This document shows positions 44,147-53,354 of a DNA stretch of 64,000 nucleotides, one piece after another. Positions within the stretch are counted from its first letter, which is position 1, and every line of letters starts with the position of its first letter. A program made the position numbers and the translations under genes. The stretch is from the NCBI GenBank assembly GCA_041736625.1, contig JBGSTG010000057.1:1-64000 (forward strand), given 5' to 3'. The stretch comes from M3007 sp041736625. Its GTDB lineage: Bacteria; Bacteroidota; Bacteroidia; Chitinophagales; Saprospiraceae. The notes beneath the pieces are model-generated. The model was not told the DNA's origin, searched no databases, and saw only the letters and a program-made list of their open reading frames with translations.

Positions 44147-44914
44147 TCAGAGTTGCTCGCCGTACAGTCTTCTGGCGCTTTCGATGATGGCGCTGCGTTT
44201 GCGGCGCGACACTTCGAGGGTCTCGCCGGTTTCCAGAATGAGGTAACCCCCGTCGCCTTTCACGTACGTCTTCATGTAGTTCATGTTGACGATGTGCTTT
44301 TTGTGTACCCTTACAAAGTTGAGTCGCGTAAGGGTGTCTTCGTACGCTTTGATGGTTTTGCTGGCGGTGATCCTGGACTGGTCGGCCATGATGAAGTGGG
44401 TGTAGTTGTCTTCGGCTTCGAGGCGCACGATGTCGCGCACACGGACGAAGTGCACACCGTCGAGGCCGGAGATGCCGATTTTCTCGTAGGCGTTGGGGTC
44501 GTTTGCGGCGTAGTTTTGCTGAAGCAGTTCCAGGCGTTCCTTGGTGACGGGTCCGCGGCGGCGGATGCGGCTGACGGCGATGCGCAGTTCCTCCGGGTCG
44601 ATGGGCTTGAGCACGTAGTCAATGGCCGAAAAGTCGAACGCGGAAAGGGCGTATTTATCGTAGGCCGTCACGAAGATGATGTCGTAGGGGATGTCTTCCA
44701 GTTTTTCGAGTCCTTTGAAAACCAGGCCGTCGGACAGCTTGATGTCCAGAAAGGCCACATCAAATTTTTGGGCCTGTTGGCCCTCCGTGAGGCGCAGCAG
44801 GTCGATGTTGGAACCTCCGGTGGCGGCAATGTCGATCTCGGGGCAGTACTGACCCAGCAGGTTCTGGAGGTTCTGGAGGCTTTCGGGTTCGTCGTCGATG
44901 AGCAAGGCACGCAT
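44147..44914 (-). CDS. LytTR-family response regulator
   Basis: 255 residues. Receiver domain (1-120) with the acidic pair Asp7-Asp8, phospho-acceptor Asp57 (VAFLDIKL) and conserved Lys of YVLKPID. LytTR DNA-binding domain (about 155-250: RLEAEDNYTHFIMAD, ASKTIKAYEDTL, FVRVHKKHIVNMNY). Usually paired with a LytS/YehU-type histidine kinase, which is not adjacent here. It binds direct-repeat sites as a dimer. Gene targets unknown; the neighbouring cell-wall hydrolase is a possible hint only. Confidence 0.93.
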   Translation of the reverse strand: MRALLIDDEPESLQNLQNLLGQYCPEIDIAATGGSNIDLLRLTEGQQAQKFDVAFLDIKLSDGLVFKGLEKLEDIPYDIIFVTAYDKYALSAFDFSAIDYVLKPIDPEELRIAVSRIRRRGPVTKERLELLQQNYAANDPNAYEKIGISGLDGVHFVRVRDIVRLEAEDNYTHFIMADQSRITASKTIKAYEDTLTRLNFVRVHKKHIVNMNYMKTYVKGDGGYLILETGETLEVSRRKRSAIIESARRLYGEQL

Positions 44915-44937
44915 GGCGGGAAAATATTTGGTGGTGA

Positions 44938-46416
44938 TCAGTTGATGGGTTTGACTTTGAGTCGGGAGCCCGTTTTGAGCGGGGTGTAGGGATTAAGCTG
45001 CTGGATGCGTTCGGCGGTGACACCGTGTTGCCGGGCGACTTCGTCGAGGGACTCGTTGCGGCGCAGGATGTGCCAAACGAATTCGGTGGACACGGCAAAG
45101 CATTGGGAGGGCACTTCCAGAGAGCACTCGTTCTTGTTCACAATATTGCTCCAGTAGTTGGCCGACGGCTCCAGTTTGGCCGCCGGCGGCCGGTTGACGG
45201 GCGCGCCTTCCATGTTGAGCCTGGAATAGGCGAGCAGGGGCACCGGACGCCATACGGCGATTGTTTGGCCGGCAGGCACGTAGCCGGACGTGAGCCGGTT
45301 CCACGCTTTGAGGTGTTCGGCGGGGCAGAGCAGCACTTTGGCCATCCGGTCGACGTGGTCGGCTTTTTCTACCCTGACCAGCAACTTTACGTATTTACCG
45401 TCGCTGCCGGCAACCGACGCCGCCGGTGAGGGCGCCGATTCCCAGACATACGTGCCGGGTTTTGTTTTGCCGTTCAGGTAGCGCACAAACACCGGCATGA
45501 CGCGTTCGGGCAGGGTGATGTAATTGCCTTCGGGGTCGGCGGGCACATAATCATACCGATACCCCGGGTTGAGGTTGCGGATCACGTTGAAATCGACACC
45601 TGTGGCGTTGGTAATGTCGTGAAAGGTCAGCGTTTCAAATACCTTGAGGTAGGCGGTCAATTGCTCTTCGCGATCGGGAAACTGCGGCTCGAGGCCGTGC
45701 AACAGGTGGTAGTTGCAGATGTAGGTGGCGGCGATGAAGGCTGGCACGTAATTGCGCGTTTCGCGGGGCAGGAAAGCCTGTATGCGCCAAAAATTGCGGC
45801 TGCGCGCCCGGCGGATGGCGGCATTTACCCTGCCGGGTCCGCTGTTGTAGGCGGCCAGCGCCAGCGCCCAGTCGTTGTAGTGCCGGTGGAGGTTTTTGAG
45901 GTACTTGACGGCAGCCTCGGTGCTTTTCACAGGGTCTACCCGCTCGTCGACCGCCTTGGTCAGGTACAGCCCGTATTCGTTGCCGGTGCCGGGCATGAAC
46001 TGCCAGAGTCCGACAGCGCCGGCGCGGGACACCGCCCTGGGGTTGAGCGCCGACTCAACGACGGCGAGGTATTTCAGGTCGGCGGGCAAACCGTGCTCCA
46101 ACAACTTCTGCTCAAACATCGGAAAATAAGTCAGGCGTCTGCCGAGCATGATGGACGCTTTTTCCGGTTTTTTGACCACGTACGTCTGAATATAAGCCTT
46201 CACCGTGCTGGTGATGCGCATGGGCATGCACGACGGGGGCAGCGCCTCCAGCCGTTCGAGCAACTCGGTATCTGTCGGAAACAATTGCGGCGCCTCCGCA
46301 TACCCTTCGGCGGGGAGCTCCTCCACCGCTATGTCCTGCGATTGAACAGGGAAATGAAATGTGGAGCATAACAGGGCCAGACAGGAAACCCACAGGCGGT
46401 AGCGAAATGAAAACAT
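44938..46416 (-). CDS. MltD-like lytic murein transglycosylase with LysM domains
   Basis: 492 residues from ATG 46416 (MFSFRYRLWVSCLALLCSTF, signal peptide); the frame opens at 46455. The SLT domain (about 90-230) has LAVVESALNPRAVSRAGAVGLWQFMPGTG with catalytic Glu in VVES, and LALAAYNSGPGRVNAAI. Then come LysM-like segments: FHDITNATGVDFNVIRNLNPGYR (about 265) and a terminal one, FVWHILRRNESLDEVARQHGVTAERIQQLNPY. Cleaves the MurNAc-GlcNAc bond with formation of 1,6-anhydro ends in the periplasm. Usual MltD arrangement. First gene of a leftward run with the LytTR regulator and ftsY. Confidence 0.92.
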   Translation of the reverse strand: MFSFRYRLWVSCLALLCSTFHFPVQSQDIAVEELPAEGYAEAPQLFPTDTELLERLEALPPSCMPMRITSTVKAYIQTYVVKKPEKASIMLGRRLTYFPMFEQKLLEHGLPADLKYLAVVESALNPRAVSRAGAVGLWQFMPGTGNEYGLYLTKAVDERVDPVKSTEAAVKYLKNLHRHYNDWALALAAYNSGPGRVNAAIRRARSRNFWRIQAFLPRETRNYVPAFIAATYICNYHLLHGLEPQFPDREEQLTAYLKVFETLTFHDITNATGVDFNVIRNLNPGYRYDYVPADPEGNYITLPERVMPVFVRYLNGKTKPGTYVWESAPSPAASVAGSDGKYVKLLVRVEKADHVDRMAKVLLCPAEHLKAWNRLTSGYVPAGQTIAVWRPVPLLAYSRLNMEGAPVNRPPAAKLEPSANYWSNIVNKNECSLEVPSQCFAVSTEFVWHILRRNESLDEVARQHGVTAERIQQLNPYTPLKTGSRLKVKPIN

Positions 46417-46544
46417 GGCGCGTAAGTAAGTTCGTTTTGGAACAACCAAATGCATAAAAAAAGATTAGAACAGGTCGAAGGAGGGCAAATGTCGTTTTTT
46501 TCCCGCATTACCGACCTGTTTTGTTTAAAAAAAATGCCGCAGGC

Positions 46545-46574
46545 TTTGCGTTACCGGTTTTGGATGTACCTTTG
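46545..46574 (+). promoter_or_regulatory. Promoter of atpD-atpC
   Basis: TTTG at 46545-46548, an 18-base spacer and TACCTTTG at 46567-46574 match the Bacteroidota -33/-7 pattern exactly. The leader to ATG 46666 would be about 85 bases. The gap 46417-46665 otherwise holds only a short ORF that overlaps this promoter. Confidence 0.65.
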
Positions 46575-46665
46575 CGCGGCAATAAATCGCGATAGCGCCA
46601 AAGCGCTGCTTTTTCTATTGCAAACCAGCTATTAAAGTACGCACAACCAAACTTTATATTGTTCC

Positions 46666-48183
46666 ATGGCGAATATTGGACACATCAAACAAATCATCGG
46701 CGCCGTAGTGGATGTTGATTTCAGCAGCCCCGGCAGCAAACTGCCGGAAATTCTCAATGCACTGGAACTGAAACGCCCGGACGGCTCCGTGCTGATCATG
46801 GAAGTGCAGCGCCACCTCGGTGAAGACGGCGTGCGCACCATCGCCATGGACTCGACGGACGGCCTGATGCGCGGCATGGAAGTGACGGACACCGGCTCGC
46901 CCATCATCATGCCCGTCGGTGAAGACATCCGCGGCCGCCTGTTCAACGTGGTGGGCGACCCGATCGACGGGCTCAAGCCCGTTCCCAAAAACAATAAATC
47001 CTACGTGATCCACCGCAAACCGCCGGCATACGAGGAACTCTCCACCGAACGCGAGATTCTCTACACCGGCATCAAGGTGATCGACCTGATCGAACCGTAC
47101 GCCAAAGGCGGTAAAATTGGTCTGTTTGGCGGCGCCGGCGTGGGCAAAACGGTACTCATCCAGGAGCTGATCAACAACATCGCCAAAGCGTACAGCGGCG
47201 TATCCGTGTTTGCCGGCGTAGGCGAACGCACCCGCGAAGGCAACGACCTGATGCGCGAGATGCTCGAAGCGGGCATCATCAAGTACGGCGACGCTTTTAT
47301 GCACTCCATGGAAGCCGGCGGCTGGGACCTGAGCAAGGTGGATTACAACGAGATGAAAGACTCCAAAGCCACCTTCGTGTTCGGACAAATGAACGAACCC
47401 CCCGGCGCCCGCGCCCGCGTGGCCCTTTCGGGTCTGACCATCGCCGAATACTACCGCGACGGCGACCTGAGCGACCCGGCCGGCGGTCGCGACATCCTGT
47501 TCTTTATCGACAACATCTTCCGCTTTACCCAGGCCGGTTCCGAGGTGTCGGCTTTGCTGGGCCGTATGCCCTCCGCCGTGGGTTACCAGCCCACCCTAGC
47601 CACCGAAATGGGCTTGATGCAGGAGCGCATCACCTCGACCAAACGCGGCTCCATTACCTCTGTACAGGCGGTGTACGTGCCTGCGGATGACTTGACGGAC
47701 CCCGCGCCTGCGACCACCTTCGCCCACCTGGACGCCACCACGGTGTTGAGCCGCAAGATCGCTTCGCTCGGTATCTACCCGGCGGTAGACCCGCTCGACT
47801 CCACTTCGCGCATCCTCGACCCCAGGATCATCGGCGACGAACACTACAACTGCACCCAGCGCGTGAAGCAAATCCTGCAACGGTACAACGAACTGCAGGA
47901 CATCATCGCCATCCTCGGCATGGAAGAACTCTCCGACGAGGACAAGCTCGTGGTAGGTCGCGCACGCCGTGTGCAACGCTTCCTGTCGCAACCCTTCCAC
48001 GTAGCCGAGCAGTTCACCAACATCCCCGGCGTGCTCGTTCCAATTGACGAAACCATACGCGGTTTCAACATGATCATGGACGGCGACCTCGACGAATTCC
48101 CCGAAGCCGCATTCAACCTGGTTGGTAACATCGACCACGCGATTGAAAAAGGCAAGAAAATCTTGGAAGAAGCGTCGAAATAG
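46666..48183 (+). CDS. atpD: F1F0 ATP synthase subunit beta
   Basis: 505 residues. Catalytic subunit of F1: P-loop GGAGVGKTVLIQEL (about 154-167), GERTREGNDL, the DELSEED-region equivalent EELSDEDKL (about 421), and C-terminal helices (HVAEQFTNIPG). ATP is made at three beta sites driven by rotation of gamma. It forms a two-gene unit with atpC, apart from the remaining ATP synthase genes, as is common in Bacteroidota. Confidence 0.98.
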   Translation: MANIGHIKQIIGAVVDVDFSSPGSKLPEILNALELKRPDGSVLIMEVQRHLGEDGVRTIAMDSTDGLMRGMEVTDTGSPIIMPVGEDIRGRLFNVVGDPIDGLKPVPKNNKSYVIHRKPPAYEELSTEREILYTGIKVIDLIEPYAKGGKIGLFGGAGVGKTVLIQELINNIAKAYSGVSVFAGVGERTREGNDLMREMLEAGIIKYGDAFMHSMEAGGWDLSKVDYNEMKDSKATFVFGQMNEPPGARARVALSGLTIAEYYRDGDLSDPAGGRDILFFIDNIFRFTQAGSEVSALLGRMPSAVGYQPTLATEMGLMQERITSTKRGSITSVQAVYVPADDLTDPAPATTFAHLDATTVLSRKIASLGIYPAVDPLDSTSRILDPRIIGDEHYNCTQRVKQILQRYNELQDIIAILGMEELSDEDKLVVGRARRVQRFLSQPFHVAEQFTNIPGVLVPIDETIRGFNMIMDGDLDEFPEAAFNLVGNIDHAIEKGKKILEEASK

Positions 48184-48202
48184 GTTTAAGAAAACAGAAA
48201 CC

Positions 48203-48451
48203 ATGCACCTCCTCATCCTTTCTCCCGATCAGCAAATTTTCAGCGGCGAGGTCAAATCCGTCACCGCTCCGGGCATCGACGGCCAGTTTCAGGTACTGAA
48301 CAACCACGCAGCACTGGTGTCGGCACTGGCCCCCGGCCGTATTGAGGTGGTGGGCGAAAACGGAGAAAAATGGTCGTGGGCCATCGGCGGCGGTTTCGCC
48401 GAAGTGCTGAACAACGAGATCGCCCTGCTGGTATCGGGTGTGAATGCCTGA
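48203..48451 (+). CDS. atpC: F1F0 ATP synthase subunit epsilon (short form)
   Basis: 82 residues from ATG 48203 (MHLLILSPDQQIFSGEVKSVTAPG), 19 bases after atpD; the frame is open further back inside atpD. Only the N-terminal beta-sandwich is present (DGQFQVLNNHAALVSALAPGRI, GGGFAEVLNNEIALLVSG). The C-terminal helix pair that inhibits the E. coli enzyme is absent, as is usual for this phylum. The subunit joins gamma to the c-ring in the central stalk. Confidence 0.93.
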   Translation: MHLLILSPDQQIFSGEVKSVTAPGIDGQFQVLNNHAALVSALAPGRIEVVGENGEKWSWAIGGGFAEVLNNEIALLVSGVNA

Positions 48452-48543
48452 GTCAACACCGATGACAGCCGAGGCCCCGGCGCGGATTGGCCCGTTGGCC
48501 GGTATTAGCAACTTTAATCGGTCGATGGTTGGCGGAAAAGCCG

Positions 48544-48551
48544 TACTTTTG
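48544..48551 (+). promoter_or_regulatory. Candidate -7 box for the lipoprotein gene
   Basis: TACTTTTG, 28 bases before ATG 48579. TTGG at 48529 is closer than usual for a -33 box. Confidence 0.4.
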
Positions 48552-48578
48552 GGCTTTCTAACGCGAACTGATTTTCGG

Positions 48579-49607
48579 ATGAAAAAGGTTATTTTTTTTG
48601 GGCTGTTGTTGATGGCGGTTGTTTCCTGTTCCAATGAATTTGATGTAGCCGCCCCGTGGAAAGACATCCCGGTGGTGTACGCCATCTTGTCTCCGCAGGA
48701 TACCGCAAACTATGTGCGTGTAGAAAAGGCATTCCTCGACCCTTCGACGGATGCCACCGTAATAGCCCAGATTCCCGACTCACTGTATTACGACGACAGT
48801 AAGATCAGCGTTTTTTTGGAGCGCAGCGCCGACGGCCAACGCGTGCAGCTCACTCGTGTGGACGGCAATCTGGAAGGCTACATCCGCGATAACGGCGTTT
48901 TTGCCCAGCAGCCCAACTGGCTGTACAAATACAAGCCCTCCGTAACCCCGTTTGTTCAGGAAGGAAAATCCTACCGGTTTATCCTGGAACGGGGCGACGA
49001 GCTGCCCACCGTCTCGGCCGAAACGGGCATGCCCGGCGCCTTCACATTCGTATCCCCCAACCCGTTTGATCCCAAGCTCACCTTCAGCGGCACCGTCAGC
49101 CCACGGGTGCAATGGCGTACCGACATCAACGGCGTACTCTTCTCGGTTCAGCTGGCCATCCGCTACCGGGAAACCACCAATGCCGGTGTATTTGTCGGGC
49201 GCGACACCCTCTATTGGGACGCCGTGCCCAGCGTCCGCCGAAGCAACAACAACAACAACGGCAGCTACCAGGGTGAGACCACGCTCTCCAATACAGGTTT
49301 CTTCAACTTTCTGGTGAACAACATCCCTGCCATGTCCGATCGACTGCGGTATTTCGAACGTTTCGACATCATCCTGACCGGCGGCGGCGCCGAGATCGAA
49401 GAACTCCAGGAAACCATCTCCGCCAACACGGGTATCGTAGGCGCCGAATCGTTCCCCCTCTATTCCAATATTTCAGAAGGTTTCGGCCTGTTCACCGGCA
49501 GAAACACGTCTTCATTTAAGAATATCCAGGTGACCGACGAAACGGTCAACTACATGAATAGTCCGGAAGCCGACCAGGCTGTACGCAATTTGAATTTCCG
49601 AAAATAA
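48579..49607 (+). CDS. Lipoprotein, DUF4249-like
   Basis: 342 residues from ATG 48579 (MKKVIFFGLLLMAVVSC, lipobox VVS-C); the ORF extends back into atpC, but that part is not protein-like. The mature protein is beta-rich: IPVVYAILSPQDTANYVRVEKAFLDP, ISVFLERSADGQRVQL, YRFILERGDELPTVSAET. This layout (lipoprotein, 'vv.a.l...d....v.v..a', extracellular beta sandwich) resembles the DUF4249 surface lipoproteins of Bacteroidota, but I am not certain of the family. An Asn run (RRSNNNNNGSYQGETTLSN) is notable. Probably outer-membrane anchored; function unknown. Confidence 0.65.
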   Translation: MKKVIFFGLLLMAVVSCSNEFDVAAPWKDIPVVYAILSPQDTANYVRVEKAFLDPSTDATVIAQIPDSLYYDDSKISVFLERSADGQRVQLTRVDGNLEGYIRDNGVFAQQPNWLYKYKPSVTPFVQEGKSYRFILERGDELPTVSAETGMPGAFTFVSPNPFDPKLTFSGTVSPRVQWRTDINGVLFSVQLAIRYRETTNAGVFVGRDTLYWDAVPSVRRSNNNNNGSYQGETTLSNTGFFNFLVNNIPAMSDRLRYFERFDIILTGGGAEIEELQETISANTGIVGAESFPLYSNISEGFGLFTGRNTSSFKNIQVTDETVNYMNSPEADQAVRNLNFRK

Positions 49608-49796
49608 CTTTTTGCTCACATTTTTATGTGATTTATTTTACCTAACATTTTGATAGTAAATAGAATATTTGAAGTGATAGTTATTATTTGTCTATTTTTC
49701 AGTTCACATTAAGTGAAAAATGTCATTTTTTCGGCTTGCCACCTGGTTCACTTTTGTATTGTGAACGGTGGTAATAAATGAATTGCCGCTCAAAAT

Positions 49797-49902
49797 ATGT
49801 TCATGGGATTATACAAATTCAGGTGAGAGTGCAAGTCCTCTTTTTGAAAAGAGGACTTGCCAAACCTGATTTTTTCTTTTGGAAAATGTTCATGGGATTA
49901 TA
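49797..49902. other. Strong hairpin flanked by 17-bp direct repeats
   Basis: ATGTTCATGGGATTATA occurs at 49797-49813 and again at 49886-49902. Between them GCAAGTCCTCTTTT (49831-49844) and AAAAGAGGACTTGC (49847-49860) form a perfect 14-bp stem with a two-base loop, extended by TCAGGT/ACCTGA (49819-49824, 49864-49869) and followed by a T-rich tract. The stem could be the terminator of the lipoprotein gene or of an unannotated small RNA. The gap 49608-50000 has no ORF and also carries a GTTCAC/GTGAAC hairpin near 49746-49766. Confidence 0.6.
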
Positions 49903-49914
49903 ATTTGTTGTTTT

Positions 49915-49948
49915 AGACCGTATCACATGAGATGCGGTCTTTTTTTTT
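49915..49948 (+). terminator. Rho-independent terminator
   Basis: AGACCGTATC (49915-49924) pairs with GATGCGGTCT (49931-49940), one G-T pair and a 6-base loop. A run of nine T follows from 49940. It lies 53 bases before panB and ends transcription coming from the left. Confidence 0.8.
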
Positions 49949-50000
49949 CGGTATTATCGTCCGGTATGGGTTTCTTTACCGCTGATTTCAAAGCGACTGC

Positions 50001-50819
50001 ATGTCTACACAAACTTCAGATATCAAGCGCGTCACCACCCACGTCATCCAGGGGATGAAAGACCGGGGCGAAAAGATCGCCATGCTGACGGCGTACGACT
50101 ATTCCATGGCCCGCATTCTGGATGAGGCCGGCGTGGACATTTTGCTGGTGGGCGACTCCGCATCGAATGTGATGGCGGGGCACGAGACAACCCTTCCCAT
50201 TACCCTGGATCAGATGATCTACCACGCGCAATCGGTGGTTCGGGCCGCCAAGCGTTGTCTGGTGGTGGTGGACATGCCTTTCGGCAGTTACCAGGCGAAC
50301 TCTGAAATTGCGTTAAGCAGCGCCATACGGATCATGAAAGAGTCCGGTGCGCACGCCGTTAAGCTGGAAGGGGGCGCCGAGGTGGAAAAGTCTATTTCCC
50401 GCATCCTGAAGGCGGGTATCCCGGTGATGGGTCACCTGGGTCTGACCCCGCAAAGCATTTACCAGTTCGGTACGTATACGGTCCGGGCGAAAGAAGAGGC
50501 AGAGGCCAACAAGTTGCGCACAGACGCCATTTTGCTCGACGAGCTGGGTTGTTTTGCGCTCGTGCTCGAAAAAATTCCGGCGACGCTTGCATCCGAAGTA
50601 TCCGCAAGGCTGCACATTCCGACCATTGGTATCGGCGCCGGCGCCGGGGTCGACGGGCAGGTGTTGGTTACGCACGACATGGTGGGCATCACCAAGGACT
50701 TCAAACCGCGTTTCCTGCGCCGGTATCTCGAACTGTTCGATGCCATAGGCCAGGCCACCGGTCGGTACATTGCCGACGTGAAATCCGGCGATTTTCCAAG
50801 TGATCAGGAACAATACTAA
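50001..50819 (+). CDS. panB: 3-methyl-2-oxobutanoate hydroxymethyltransferase
   Basis: 272 residues. First step of pantothenate (coenzyme A) synthesis: transfers a hydroxymethyl group from 5,10-methylene-tetrahydrofolate to 2-oxoisovalerate, Mg-dependent, cytosolic. Motifs: MLTAYDYSMARILDEAGVDILLVGDSASNVMAGHETTLPI (about 28-67), VDMPFGSY, AVKLEGG, PVMGHLGLTPQS, GCFALVLEKIP and IGIGAGAGVDGQVLV. Length is standard. Next gene (mltG) follows after 96 bases. Confidence 0.97.
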   Translation: MSTQTSDIKRVTTHVIQGMKDRGEKIAMLTAYDYSMARILDEAGVDILLVGDSASNVMAGHETTLPITLDQMIYHAQSVVRAAKRCLVVVDMPFGSYQANSEIALSSAIRIMKESGAHAVKLEGGAEVEKSISRILKAGIPVMGHLGLTPQSIYQFGTYTVRAKEEAEANKLRTDAILLDELGCFALVLEKIPATLASEVSARLHIPTIGIGAGAGVDGQVLVTHDMVGITKDFKPRFLRRYLELFDAIGQATGRYIADVKSGDFPSDQEQY

Positions 50820-50915
50820 TACGTTCCAAACAGTACATTTGCAGGAAAAATTCCCGTTTTCGCGATGGAAGTATACGGCGCATACGCTCCGAAAAACAAT
50901 TCATTTTACCCGATC

Positions 50916-51959
50916 ATGGCACGCAAAAACACCATTCGCCTGCTGCTGGGTCTCTTGGCCCTGCTTTTCATAGTGGCTGCCGCTATCGCATGGCCCTTTT
51001 ACAGAAGTATTTATGTAGAAGGGGTTCCGGAAAAACTGGACAACCCTTTCGTGCATATTCCGACGGGTTCCACGTACGAAGACGTGGTGTACATCCTGAA
51101 GAACGGCGGGTACATCACCGATGAGCCATCCTTCCGCTGGGTGGCCCAGGAAATGAAGTACAGCAAACCGGTGATGCGGGCCGGCCGTTTTGAGATCAAA
51201 CCCGGCTGGAGCAACCGCGAACTCATCCAGCACTTGCGCGCCGGGGAGCAGTCGCCGGTCAAACTGGTGCTCAACATGGAGCGGTTGCCGGAGGATGTTG
51301 CCGGTAAGGCCGCGCGCTTTCTGGAGTCCGACTCGCTCGCTTTGCTCAAAATCTTTCGGGATCCGGAAGTGTTGGAGGAGCTGGGCTATACGCCGGAAAC
51401 CCTGATCGCGTTGTTCATTCCGAACACATACGAGATGTTCTGGAATACAGATCCCCTGTCGTTCCTCAAACGCATGCAGAAGGAGAACGAGTCCTTTTGG
51501 GCAAAAAACGACCGGCAGGAAAAAGCCCGGGCGCTGGGCCTGTCGCCGGTCGAGGTGTACACCCTGGCCTCGATTGTCGACCGGGAGAGCAATGTCAATG
51601 AGGAGAAACCCCGCATTGCCGGTGTCTACCTGAACCGCCTGCGCGTGGGTATGCGGCTTCAGGCCGACCCAACGAGTGTATTTGCCACGCGCGACTTTGG
51701 GGCTACGCGGGTCACCGAATACCACACCTCTTTCGATTCGCCCTACAACACCTACGTTTATTACGGTTTGCCGCCCGGCCCCATCAGCATGGCGTCCATC
51801 CCGGGTCTCGAGGCGGTGCTGAACCCGGAGCAGCACGACTATATTTTCTTCTGCGCCAAGCCCGACGATTCGGGCGCCCACGCCTTTGCCGTCACCTACG
51901 CAGCGCACCTGGTCAATGTGGATAAATTCAGAGCCTACCTGGAGAAACGCGGCCGTTAG
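50916..51959 (+). CDS. mltG: Endolytic murein transglycosylase MltG
   Basis: 347 residues from ATG 50916 (MARKNTIRLLLGLLALLFIVAAAIAWPFY, one membrane helix); the frame is open to 50865. YceG domain: IPTGSTYEDVVYILKNGGYI (LysM-like part), FIPNTYEMFW, and the catalytic TLASIVDRESNVNEEKPRIAGVYLNRL with active Glu at about 224, then LQADPTSVFA, SPYNTYVYYGLPPGPI. It cuts nascent glycan strands and sets their length at the inner membrane. Usual YceG length. The stop is 8 bases from the convergent MFS gene. Confidence 0.95.
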   Translation: MARKNTIRLLLGLLALLFIVAAAIAWPFYRSIYVEGVPEKLDNPFVHIPTGSTYEDVVYILKNGGYITDEPSFRWVAQEMKYSKPVMRAGRFEIKPGWSNRELIQHLRAGEQSPVKLVLNMERLPEDVAGKAARFLESDSLALLKIFRDPEVLEELGYTPETLIALFIPNTYEMFWNTDPLSFLKRMQKENESFWAKNDRQEKARALGLSPVEVYTLASIVDRESNVNEEKPRIAGVYLNRLRVGMRLQADPTSVFATRDFGATRVTEYHTSFDSPYNTYVYYGLPPGPISMASIPGLEAVLNPEQHDYIFFCAKPDDSGAHAFAVTYAAHLVNVDKFRAYLEKRGR

Positions 51960-51967
51960 CGCCGCCG

Positions 51968-53338
51968 TTACGCTTTAAAGCGCCGGAAAGCCATCCAACC
52001 GGCCACACAAAAGAACAAGGCGGCCAGGGCGGTCAGCTGAACGCCCCAGGGGTTCTCCGCGCTCTTGCCAAAGAGCAACAGGGAGGGGAAAATCAGGTTG
52101 GCGCCGGCGATGCCCACCTTCATGACAAAGGCCCGCACGCCGTAAAACATACCCGAAAGGCGCTCTCCGTCGGCTTGCTCCTGCTTTTCTACCAGGTCGC
52201 CGATGATGGCGTTGGGCAAAATGCCAAACGCGGCAAGCGGGAATGCCGACGCAACGCCCAGCCCGTATAACAACACTTCCTTGGGCAGGGGTATGGCGCG
52301 AACGGAGAACACGGTGGCGAAAATGGCAGCGAAAAAGGCGAAACCCCACAACAAGAGCGACTGTTTGCTGCCCCTTGCGGCCAAAACATTCACTGGCCAA
52401 TAGAAAAGAAAGCTGGCCACAAACCCGATGAGGGAAAAAACAAAGGCGTAGGACTTGTCCAGGCCAAGCAGCAGTGTGGTGTAAAAACCGACGCCCAGCT
52501 GGATAAAGCTGAGCGCAAGCCAGTACATCAGGTCGGCTTTCAGAAACTGTTGAAAAGCGGTGTTGGACAACACTATGCGCAGGGCGTGGCCCAGCGGATG
52601 GTTGCTGTTGCTTTGCCGGGCGTAGCGTCTTTCATTGAGAAAAAGGGCGGGTATGAGCATCAGCACGAGCGCGGCGCTCTGCAGGATGAGCACGGAGCGC
52701 TGGAACGCGGCGGCAGCGTCCATGCCGGTGGATTCAAAATAACTTTGCAGTGCATATGCGCTGTTGCCGCCGATAAATCCGATTGCCCAGGCGACGGACA
52801 GCAGGGTGCTGATGCGCATGCGATCCTTCTCCGTATGTCCCAATTCGGCGATCAGGGCGGTGTACGGAATCACATAAAAAGCGAAGAAAAAGTAGAACAG
52901 CCCCAGGGTAAGCATAAGCCACGCAAAATTGCCCCCCATTTCGTAAGGAGCAGGGGGGGTAAATACCAGATAGCCAAACGCGGCCAGCGGCAGGGCGCCG
53001 AGCAGCAGAAACCAGCGGCGCTTGCCCAGCACCGACGATTTGCGGTCGCTCCAGTTGGCAATGAGCGGGTCGATCAGCGCGTCGATCAACCGCCCTCCGG
53101 CGCTCACGATACCGATGAGCGTGAACACCGCCAGCACCGGCCCCTGGTATATGAACGTGGGGAACATTGGGTCGCCCTGTTCGGGCGACATATAGAAATA
53201 AACCAGCAGGTTGCCCACCCCGAAGCTGCCCAGCGACCACCCTAGCTGGCCCAGGGCGTACACGAGCACCTGCGCCAATGCGGGCCGTACCGGAGCCAGC
53301 GGATGCGGCGGAGGGGAGTGGAATTTTCTTCGGGCCAT
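51968..53338 (-). CDS. MFS transporter, GPH (sugar:cation symporter) type
   Basis: 456 residues from ATG 53338 (MARRKFHSPPPHPLAPVRP); the frame opens at 53557 inside mrdA, but that part is spurious. Twelve predicted membrane helices. The motif SAGGRLIDALIDPLIANWSDRKSSVLGKRRWFLLLGALPLA is the GPH/MFS_2 hallmark (D..DP...SDR....G.RR), seen in melibiose and glucuronide carriers. Between halves: FLNERRYARQSNSNHPLGHALRIVLSN. Substrate unknown. Sixteen bases after mrdA, so it may be part of the rod-shape operon, at the place where rodA often stands. Confidence 0.82.
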   Translation of the reverse strand: MARRKFHSPPPHPLAPVRPALAQVLVYALGQLGWSLGSFGVGNLLVYFYMSPEQGDPMFPTFIYQGPVLAVFTLIGIVSAGGRLIDALIDPLIANWSDRKSSVLGKRRWFLLLGALPLAAFGYLVFTPPAPYEMGGNFAWLMLTLGLFYFFFAFYVIPYTALIAELGHTEKDRMRISTLLSVAWAIGFIGGNSAYALQSYFESTGMDAAAAFQRSVLILQSAALVLMLIPALFLNERRYARQSNSNHPLGHALRIVLSNTAFQQFLKADLMYWLALSFIQLGVGFYTTLLLGLDKSYAFVFSLIGFVASFLFYWPVNVLAARGSKQSLLLWGFAFFAAIFATVFSVRAIPLPKEVLLYGLGVASAFPLAAFGILPNAIIGDLVEKQEQADGERLSGMFYGVRAFVMKVGIAGANLIFPSLLLFGKSAENPWGVQLTALAALFFCVAGWMAFRRFKA

Positions 53339-53354
53339 GGCGTTTAAGCGGGTT

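Noticed and set aside
46450..46635. 61-residue frame before atpD
   Set aside because: It overlaps the clear atpD promoter (46545-46574) and looks like random translation.
49680..49950. Retron or group II intron RNA in the gap before panB
   Set aside because: There is no reverse transcriptase gene nearby and no domain V-like element; the hairpins are better explained as terminators or a small RNA.
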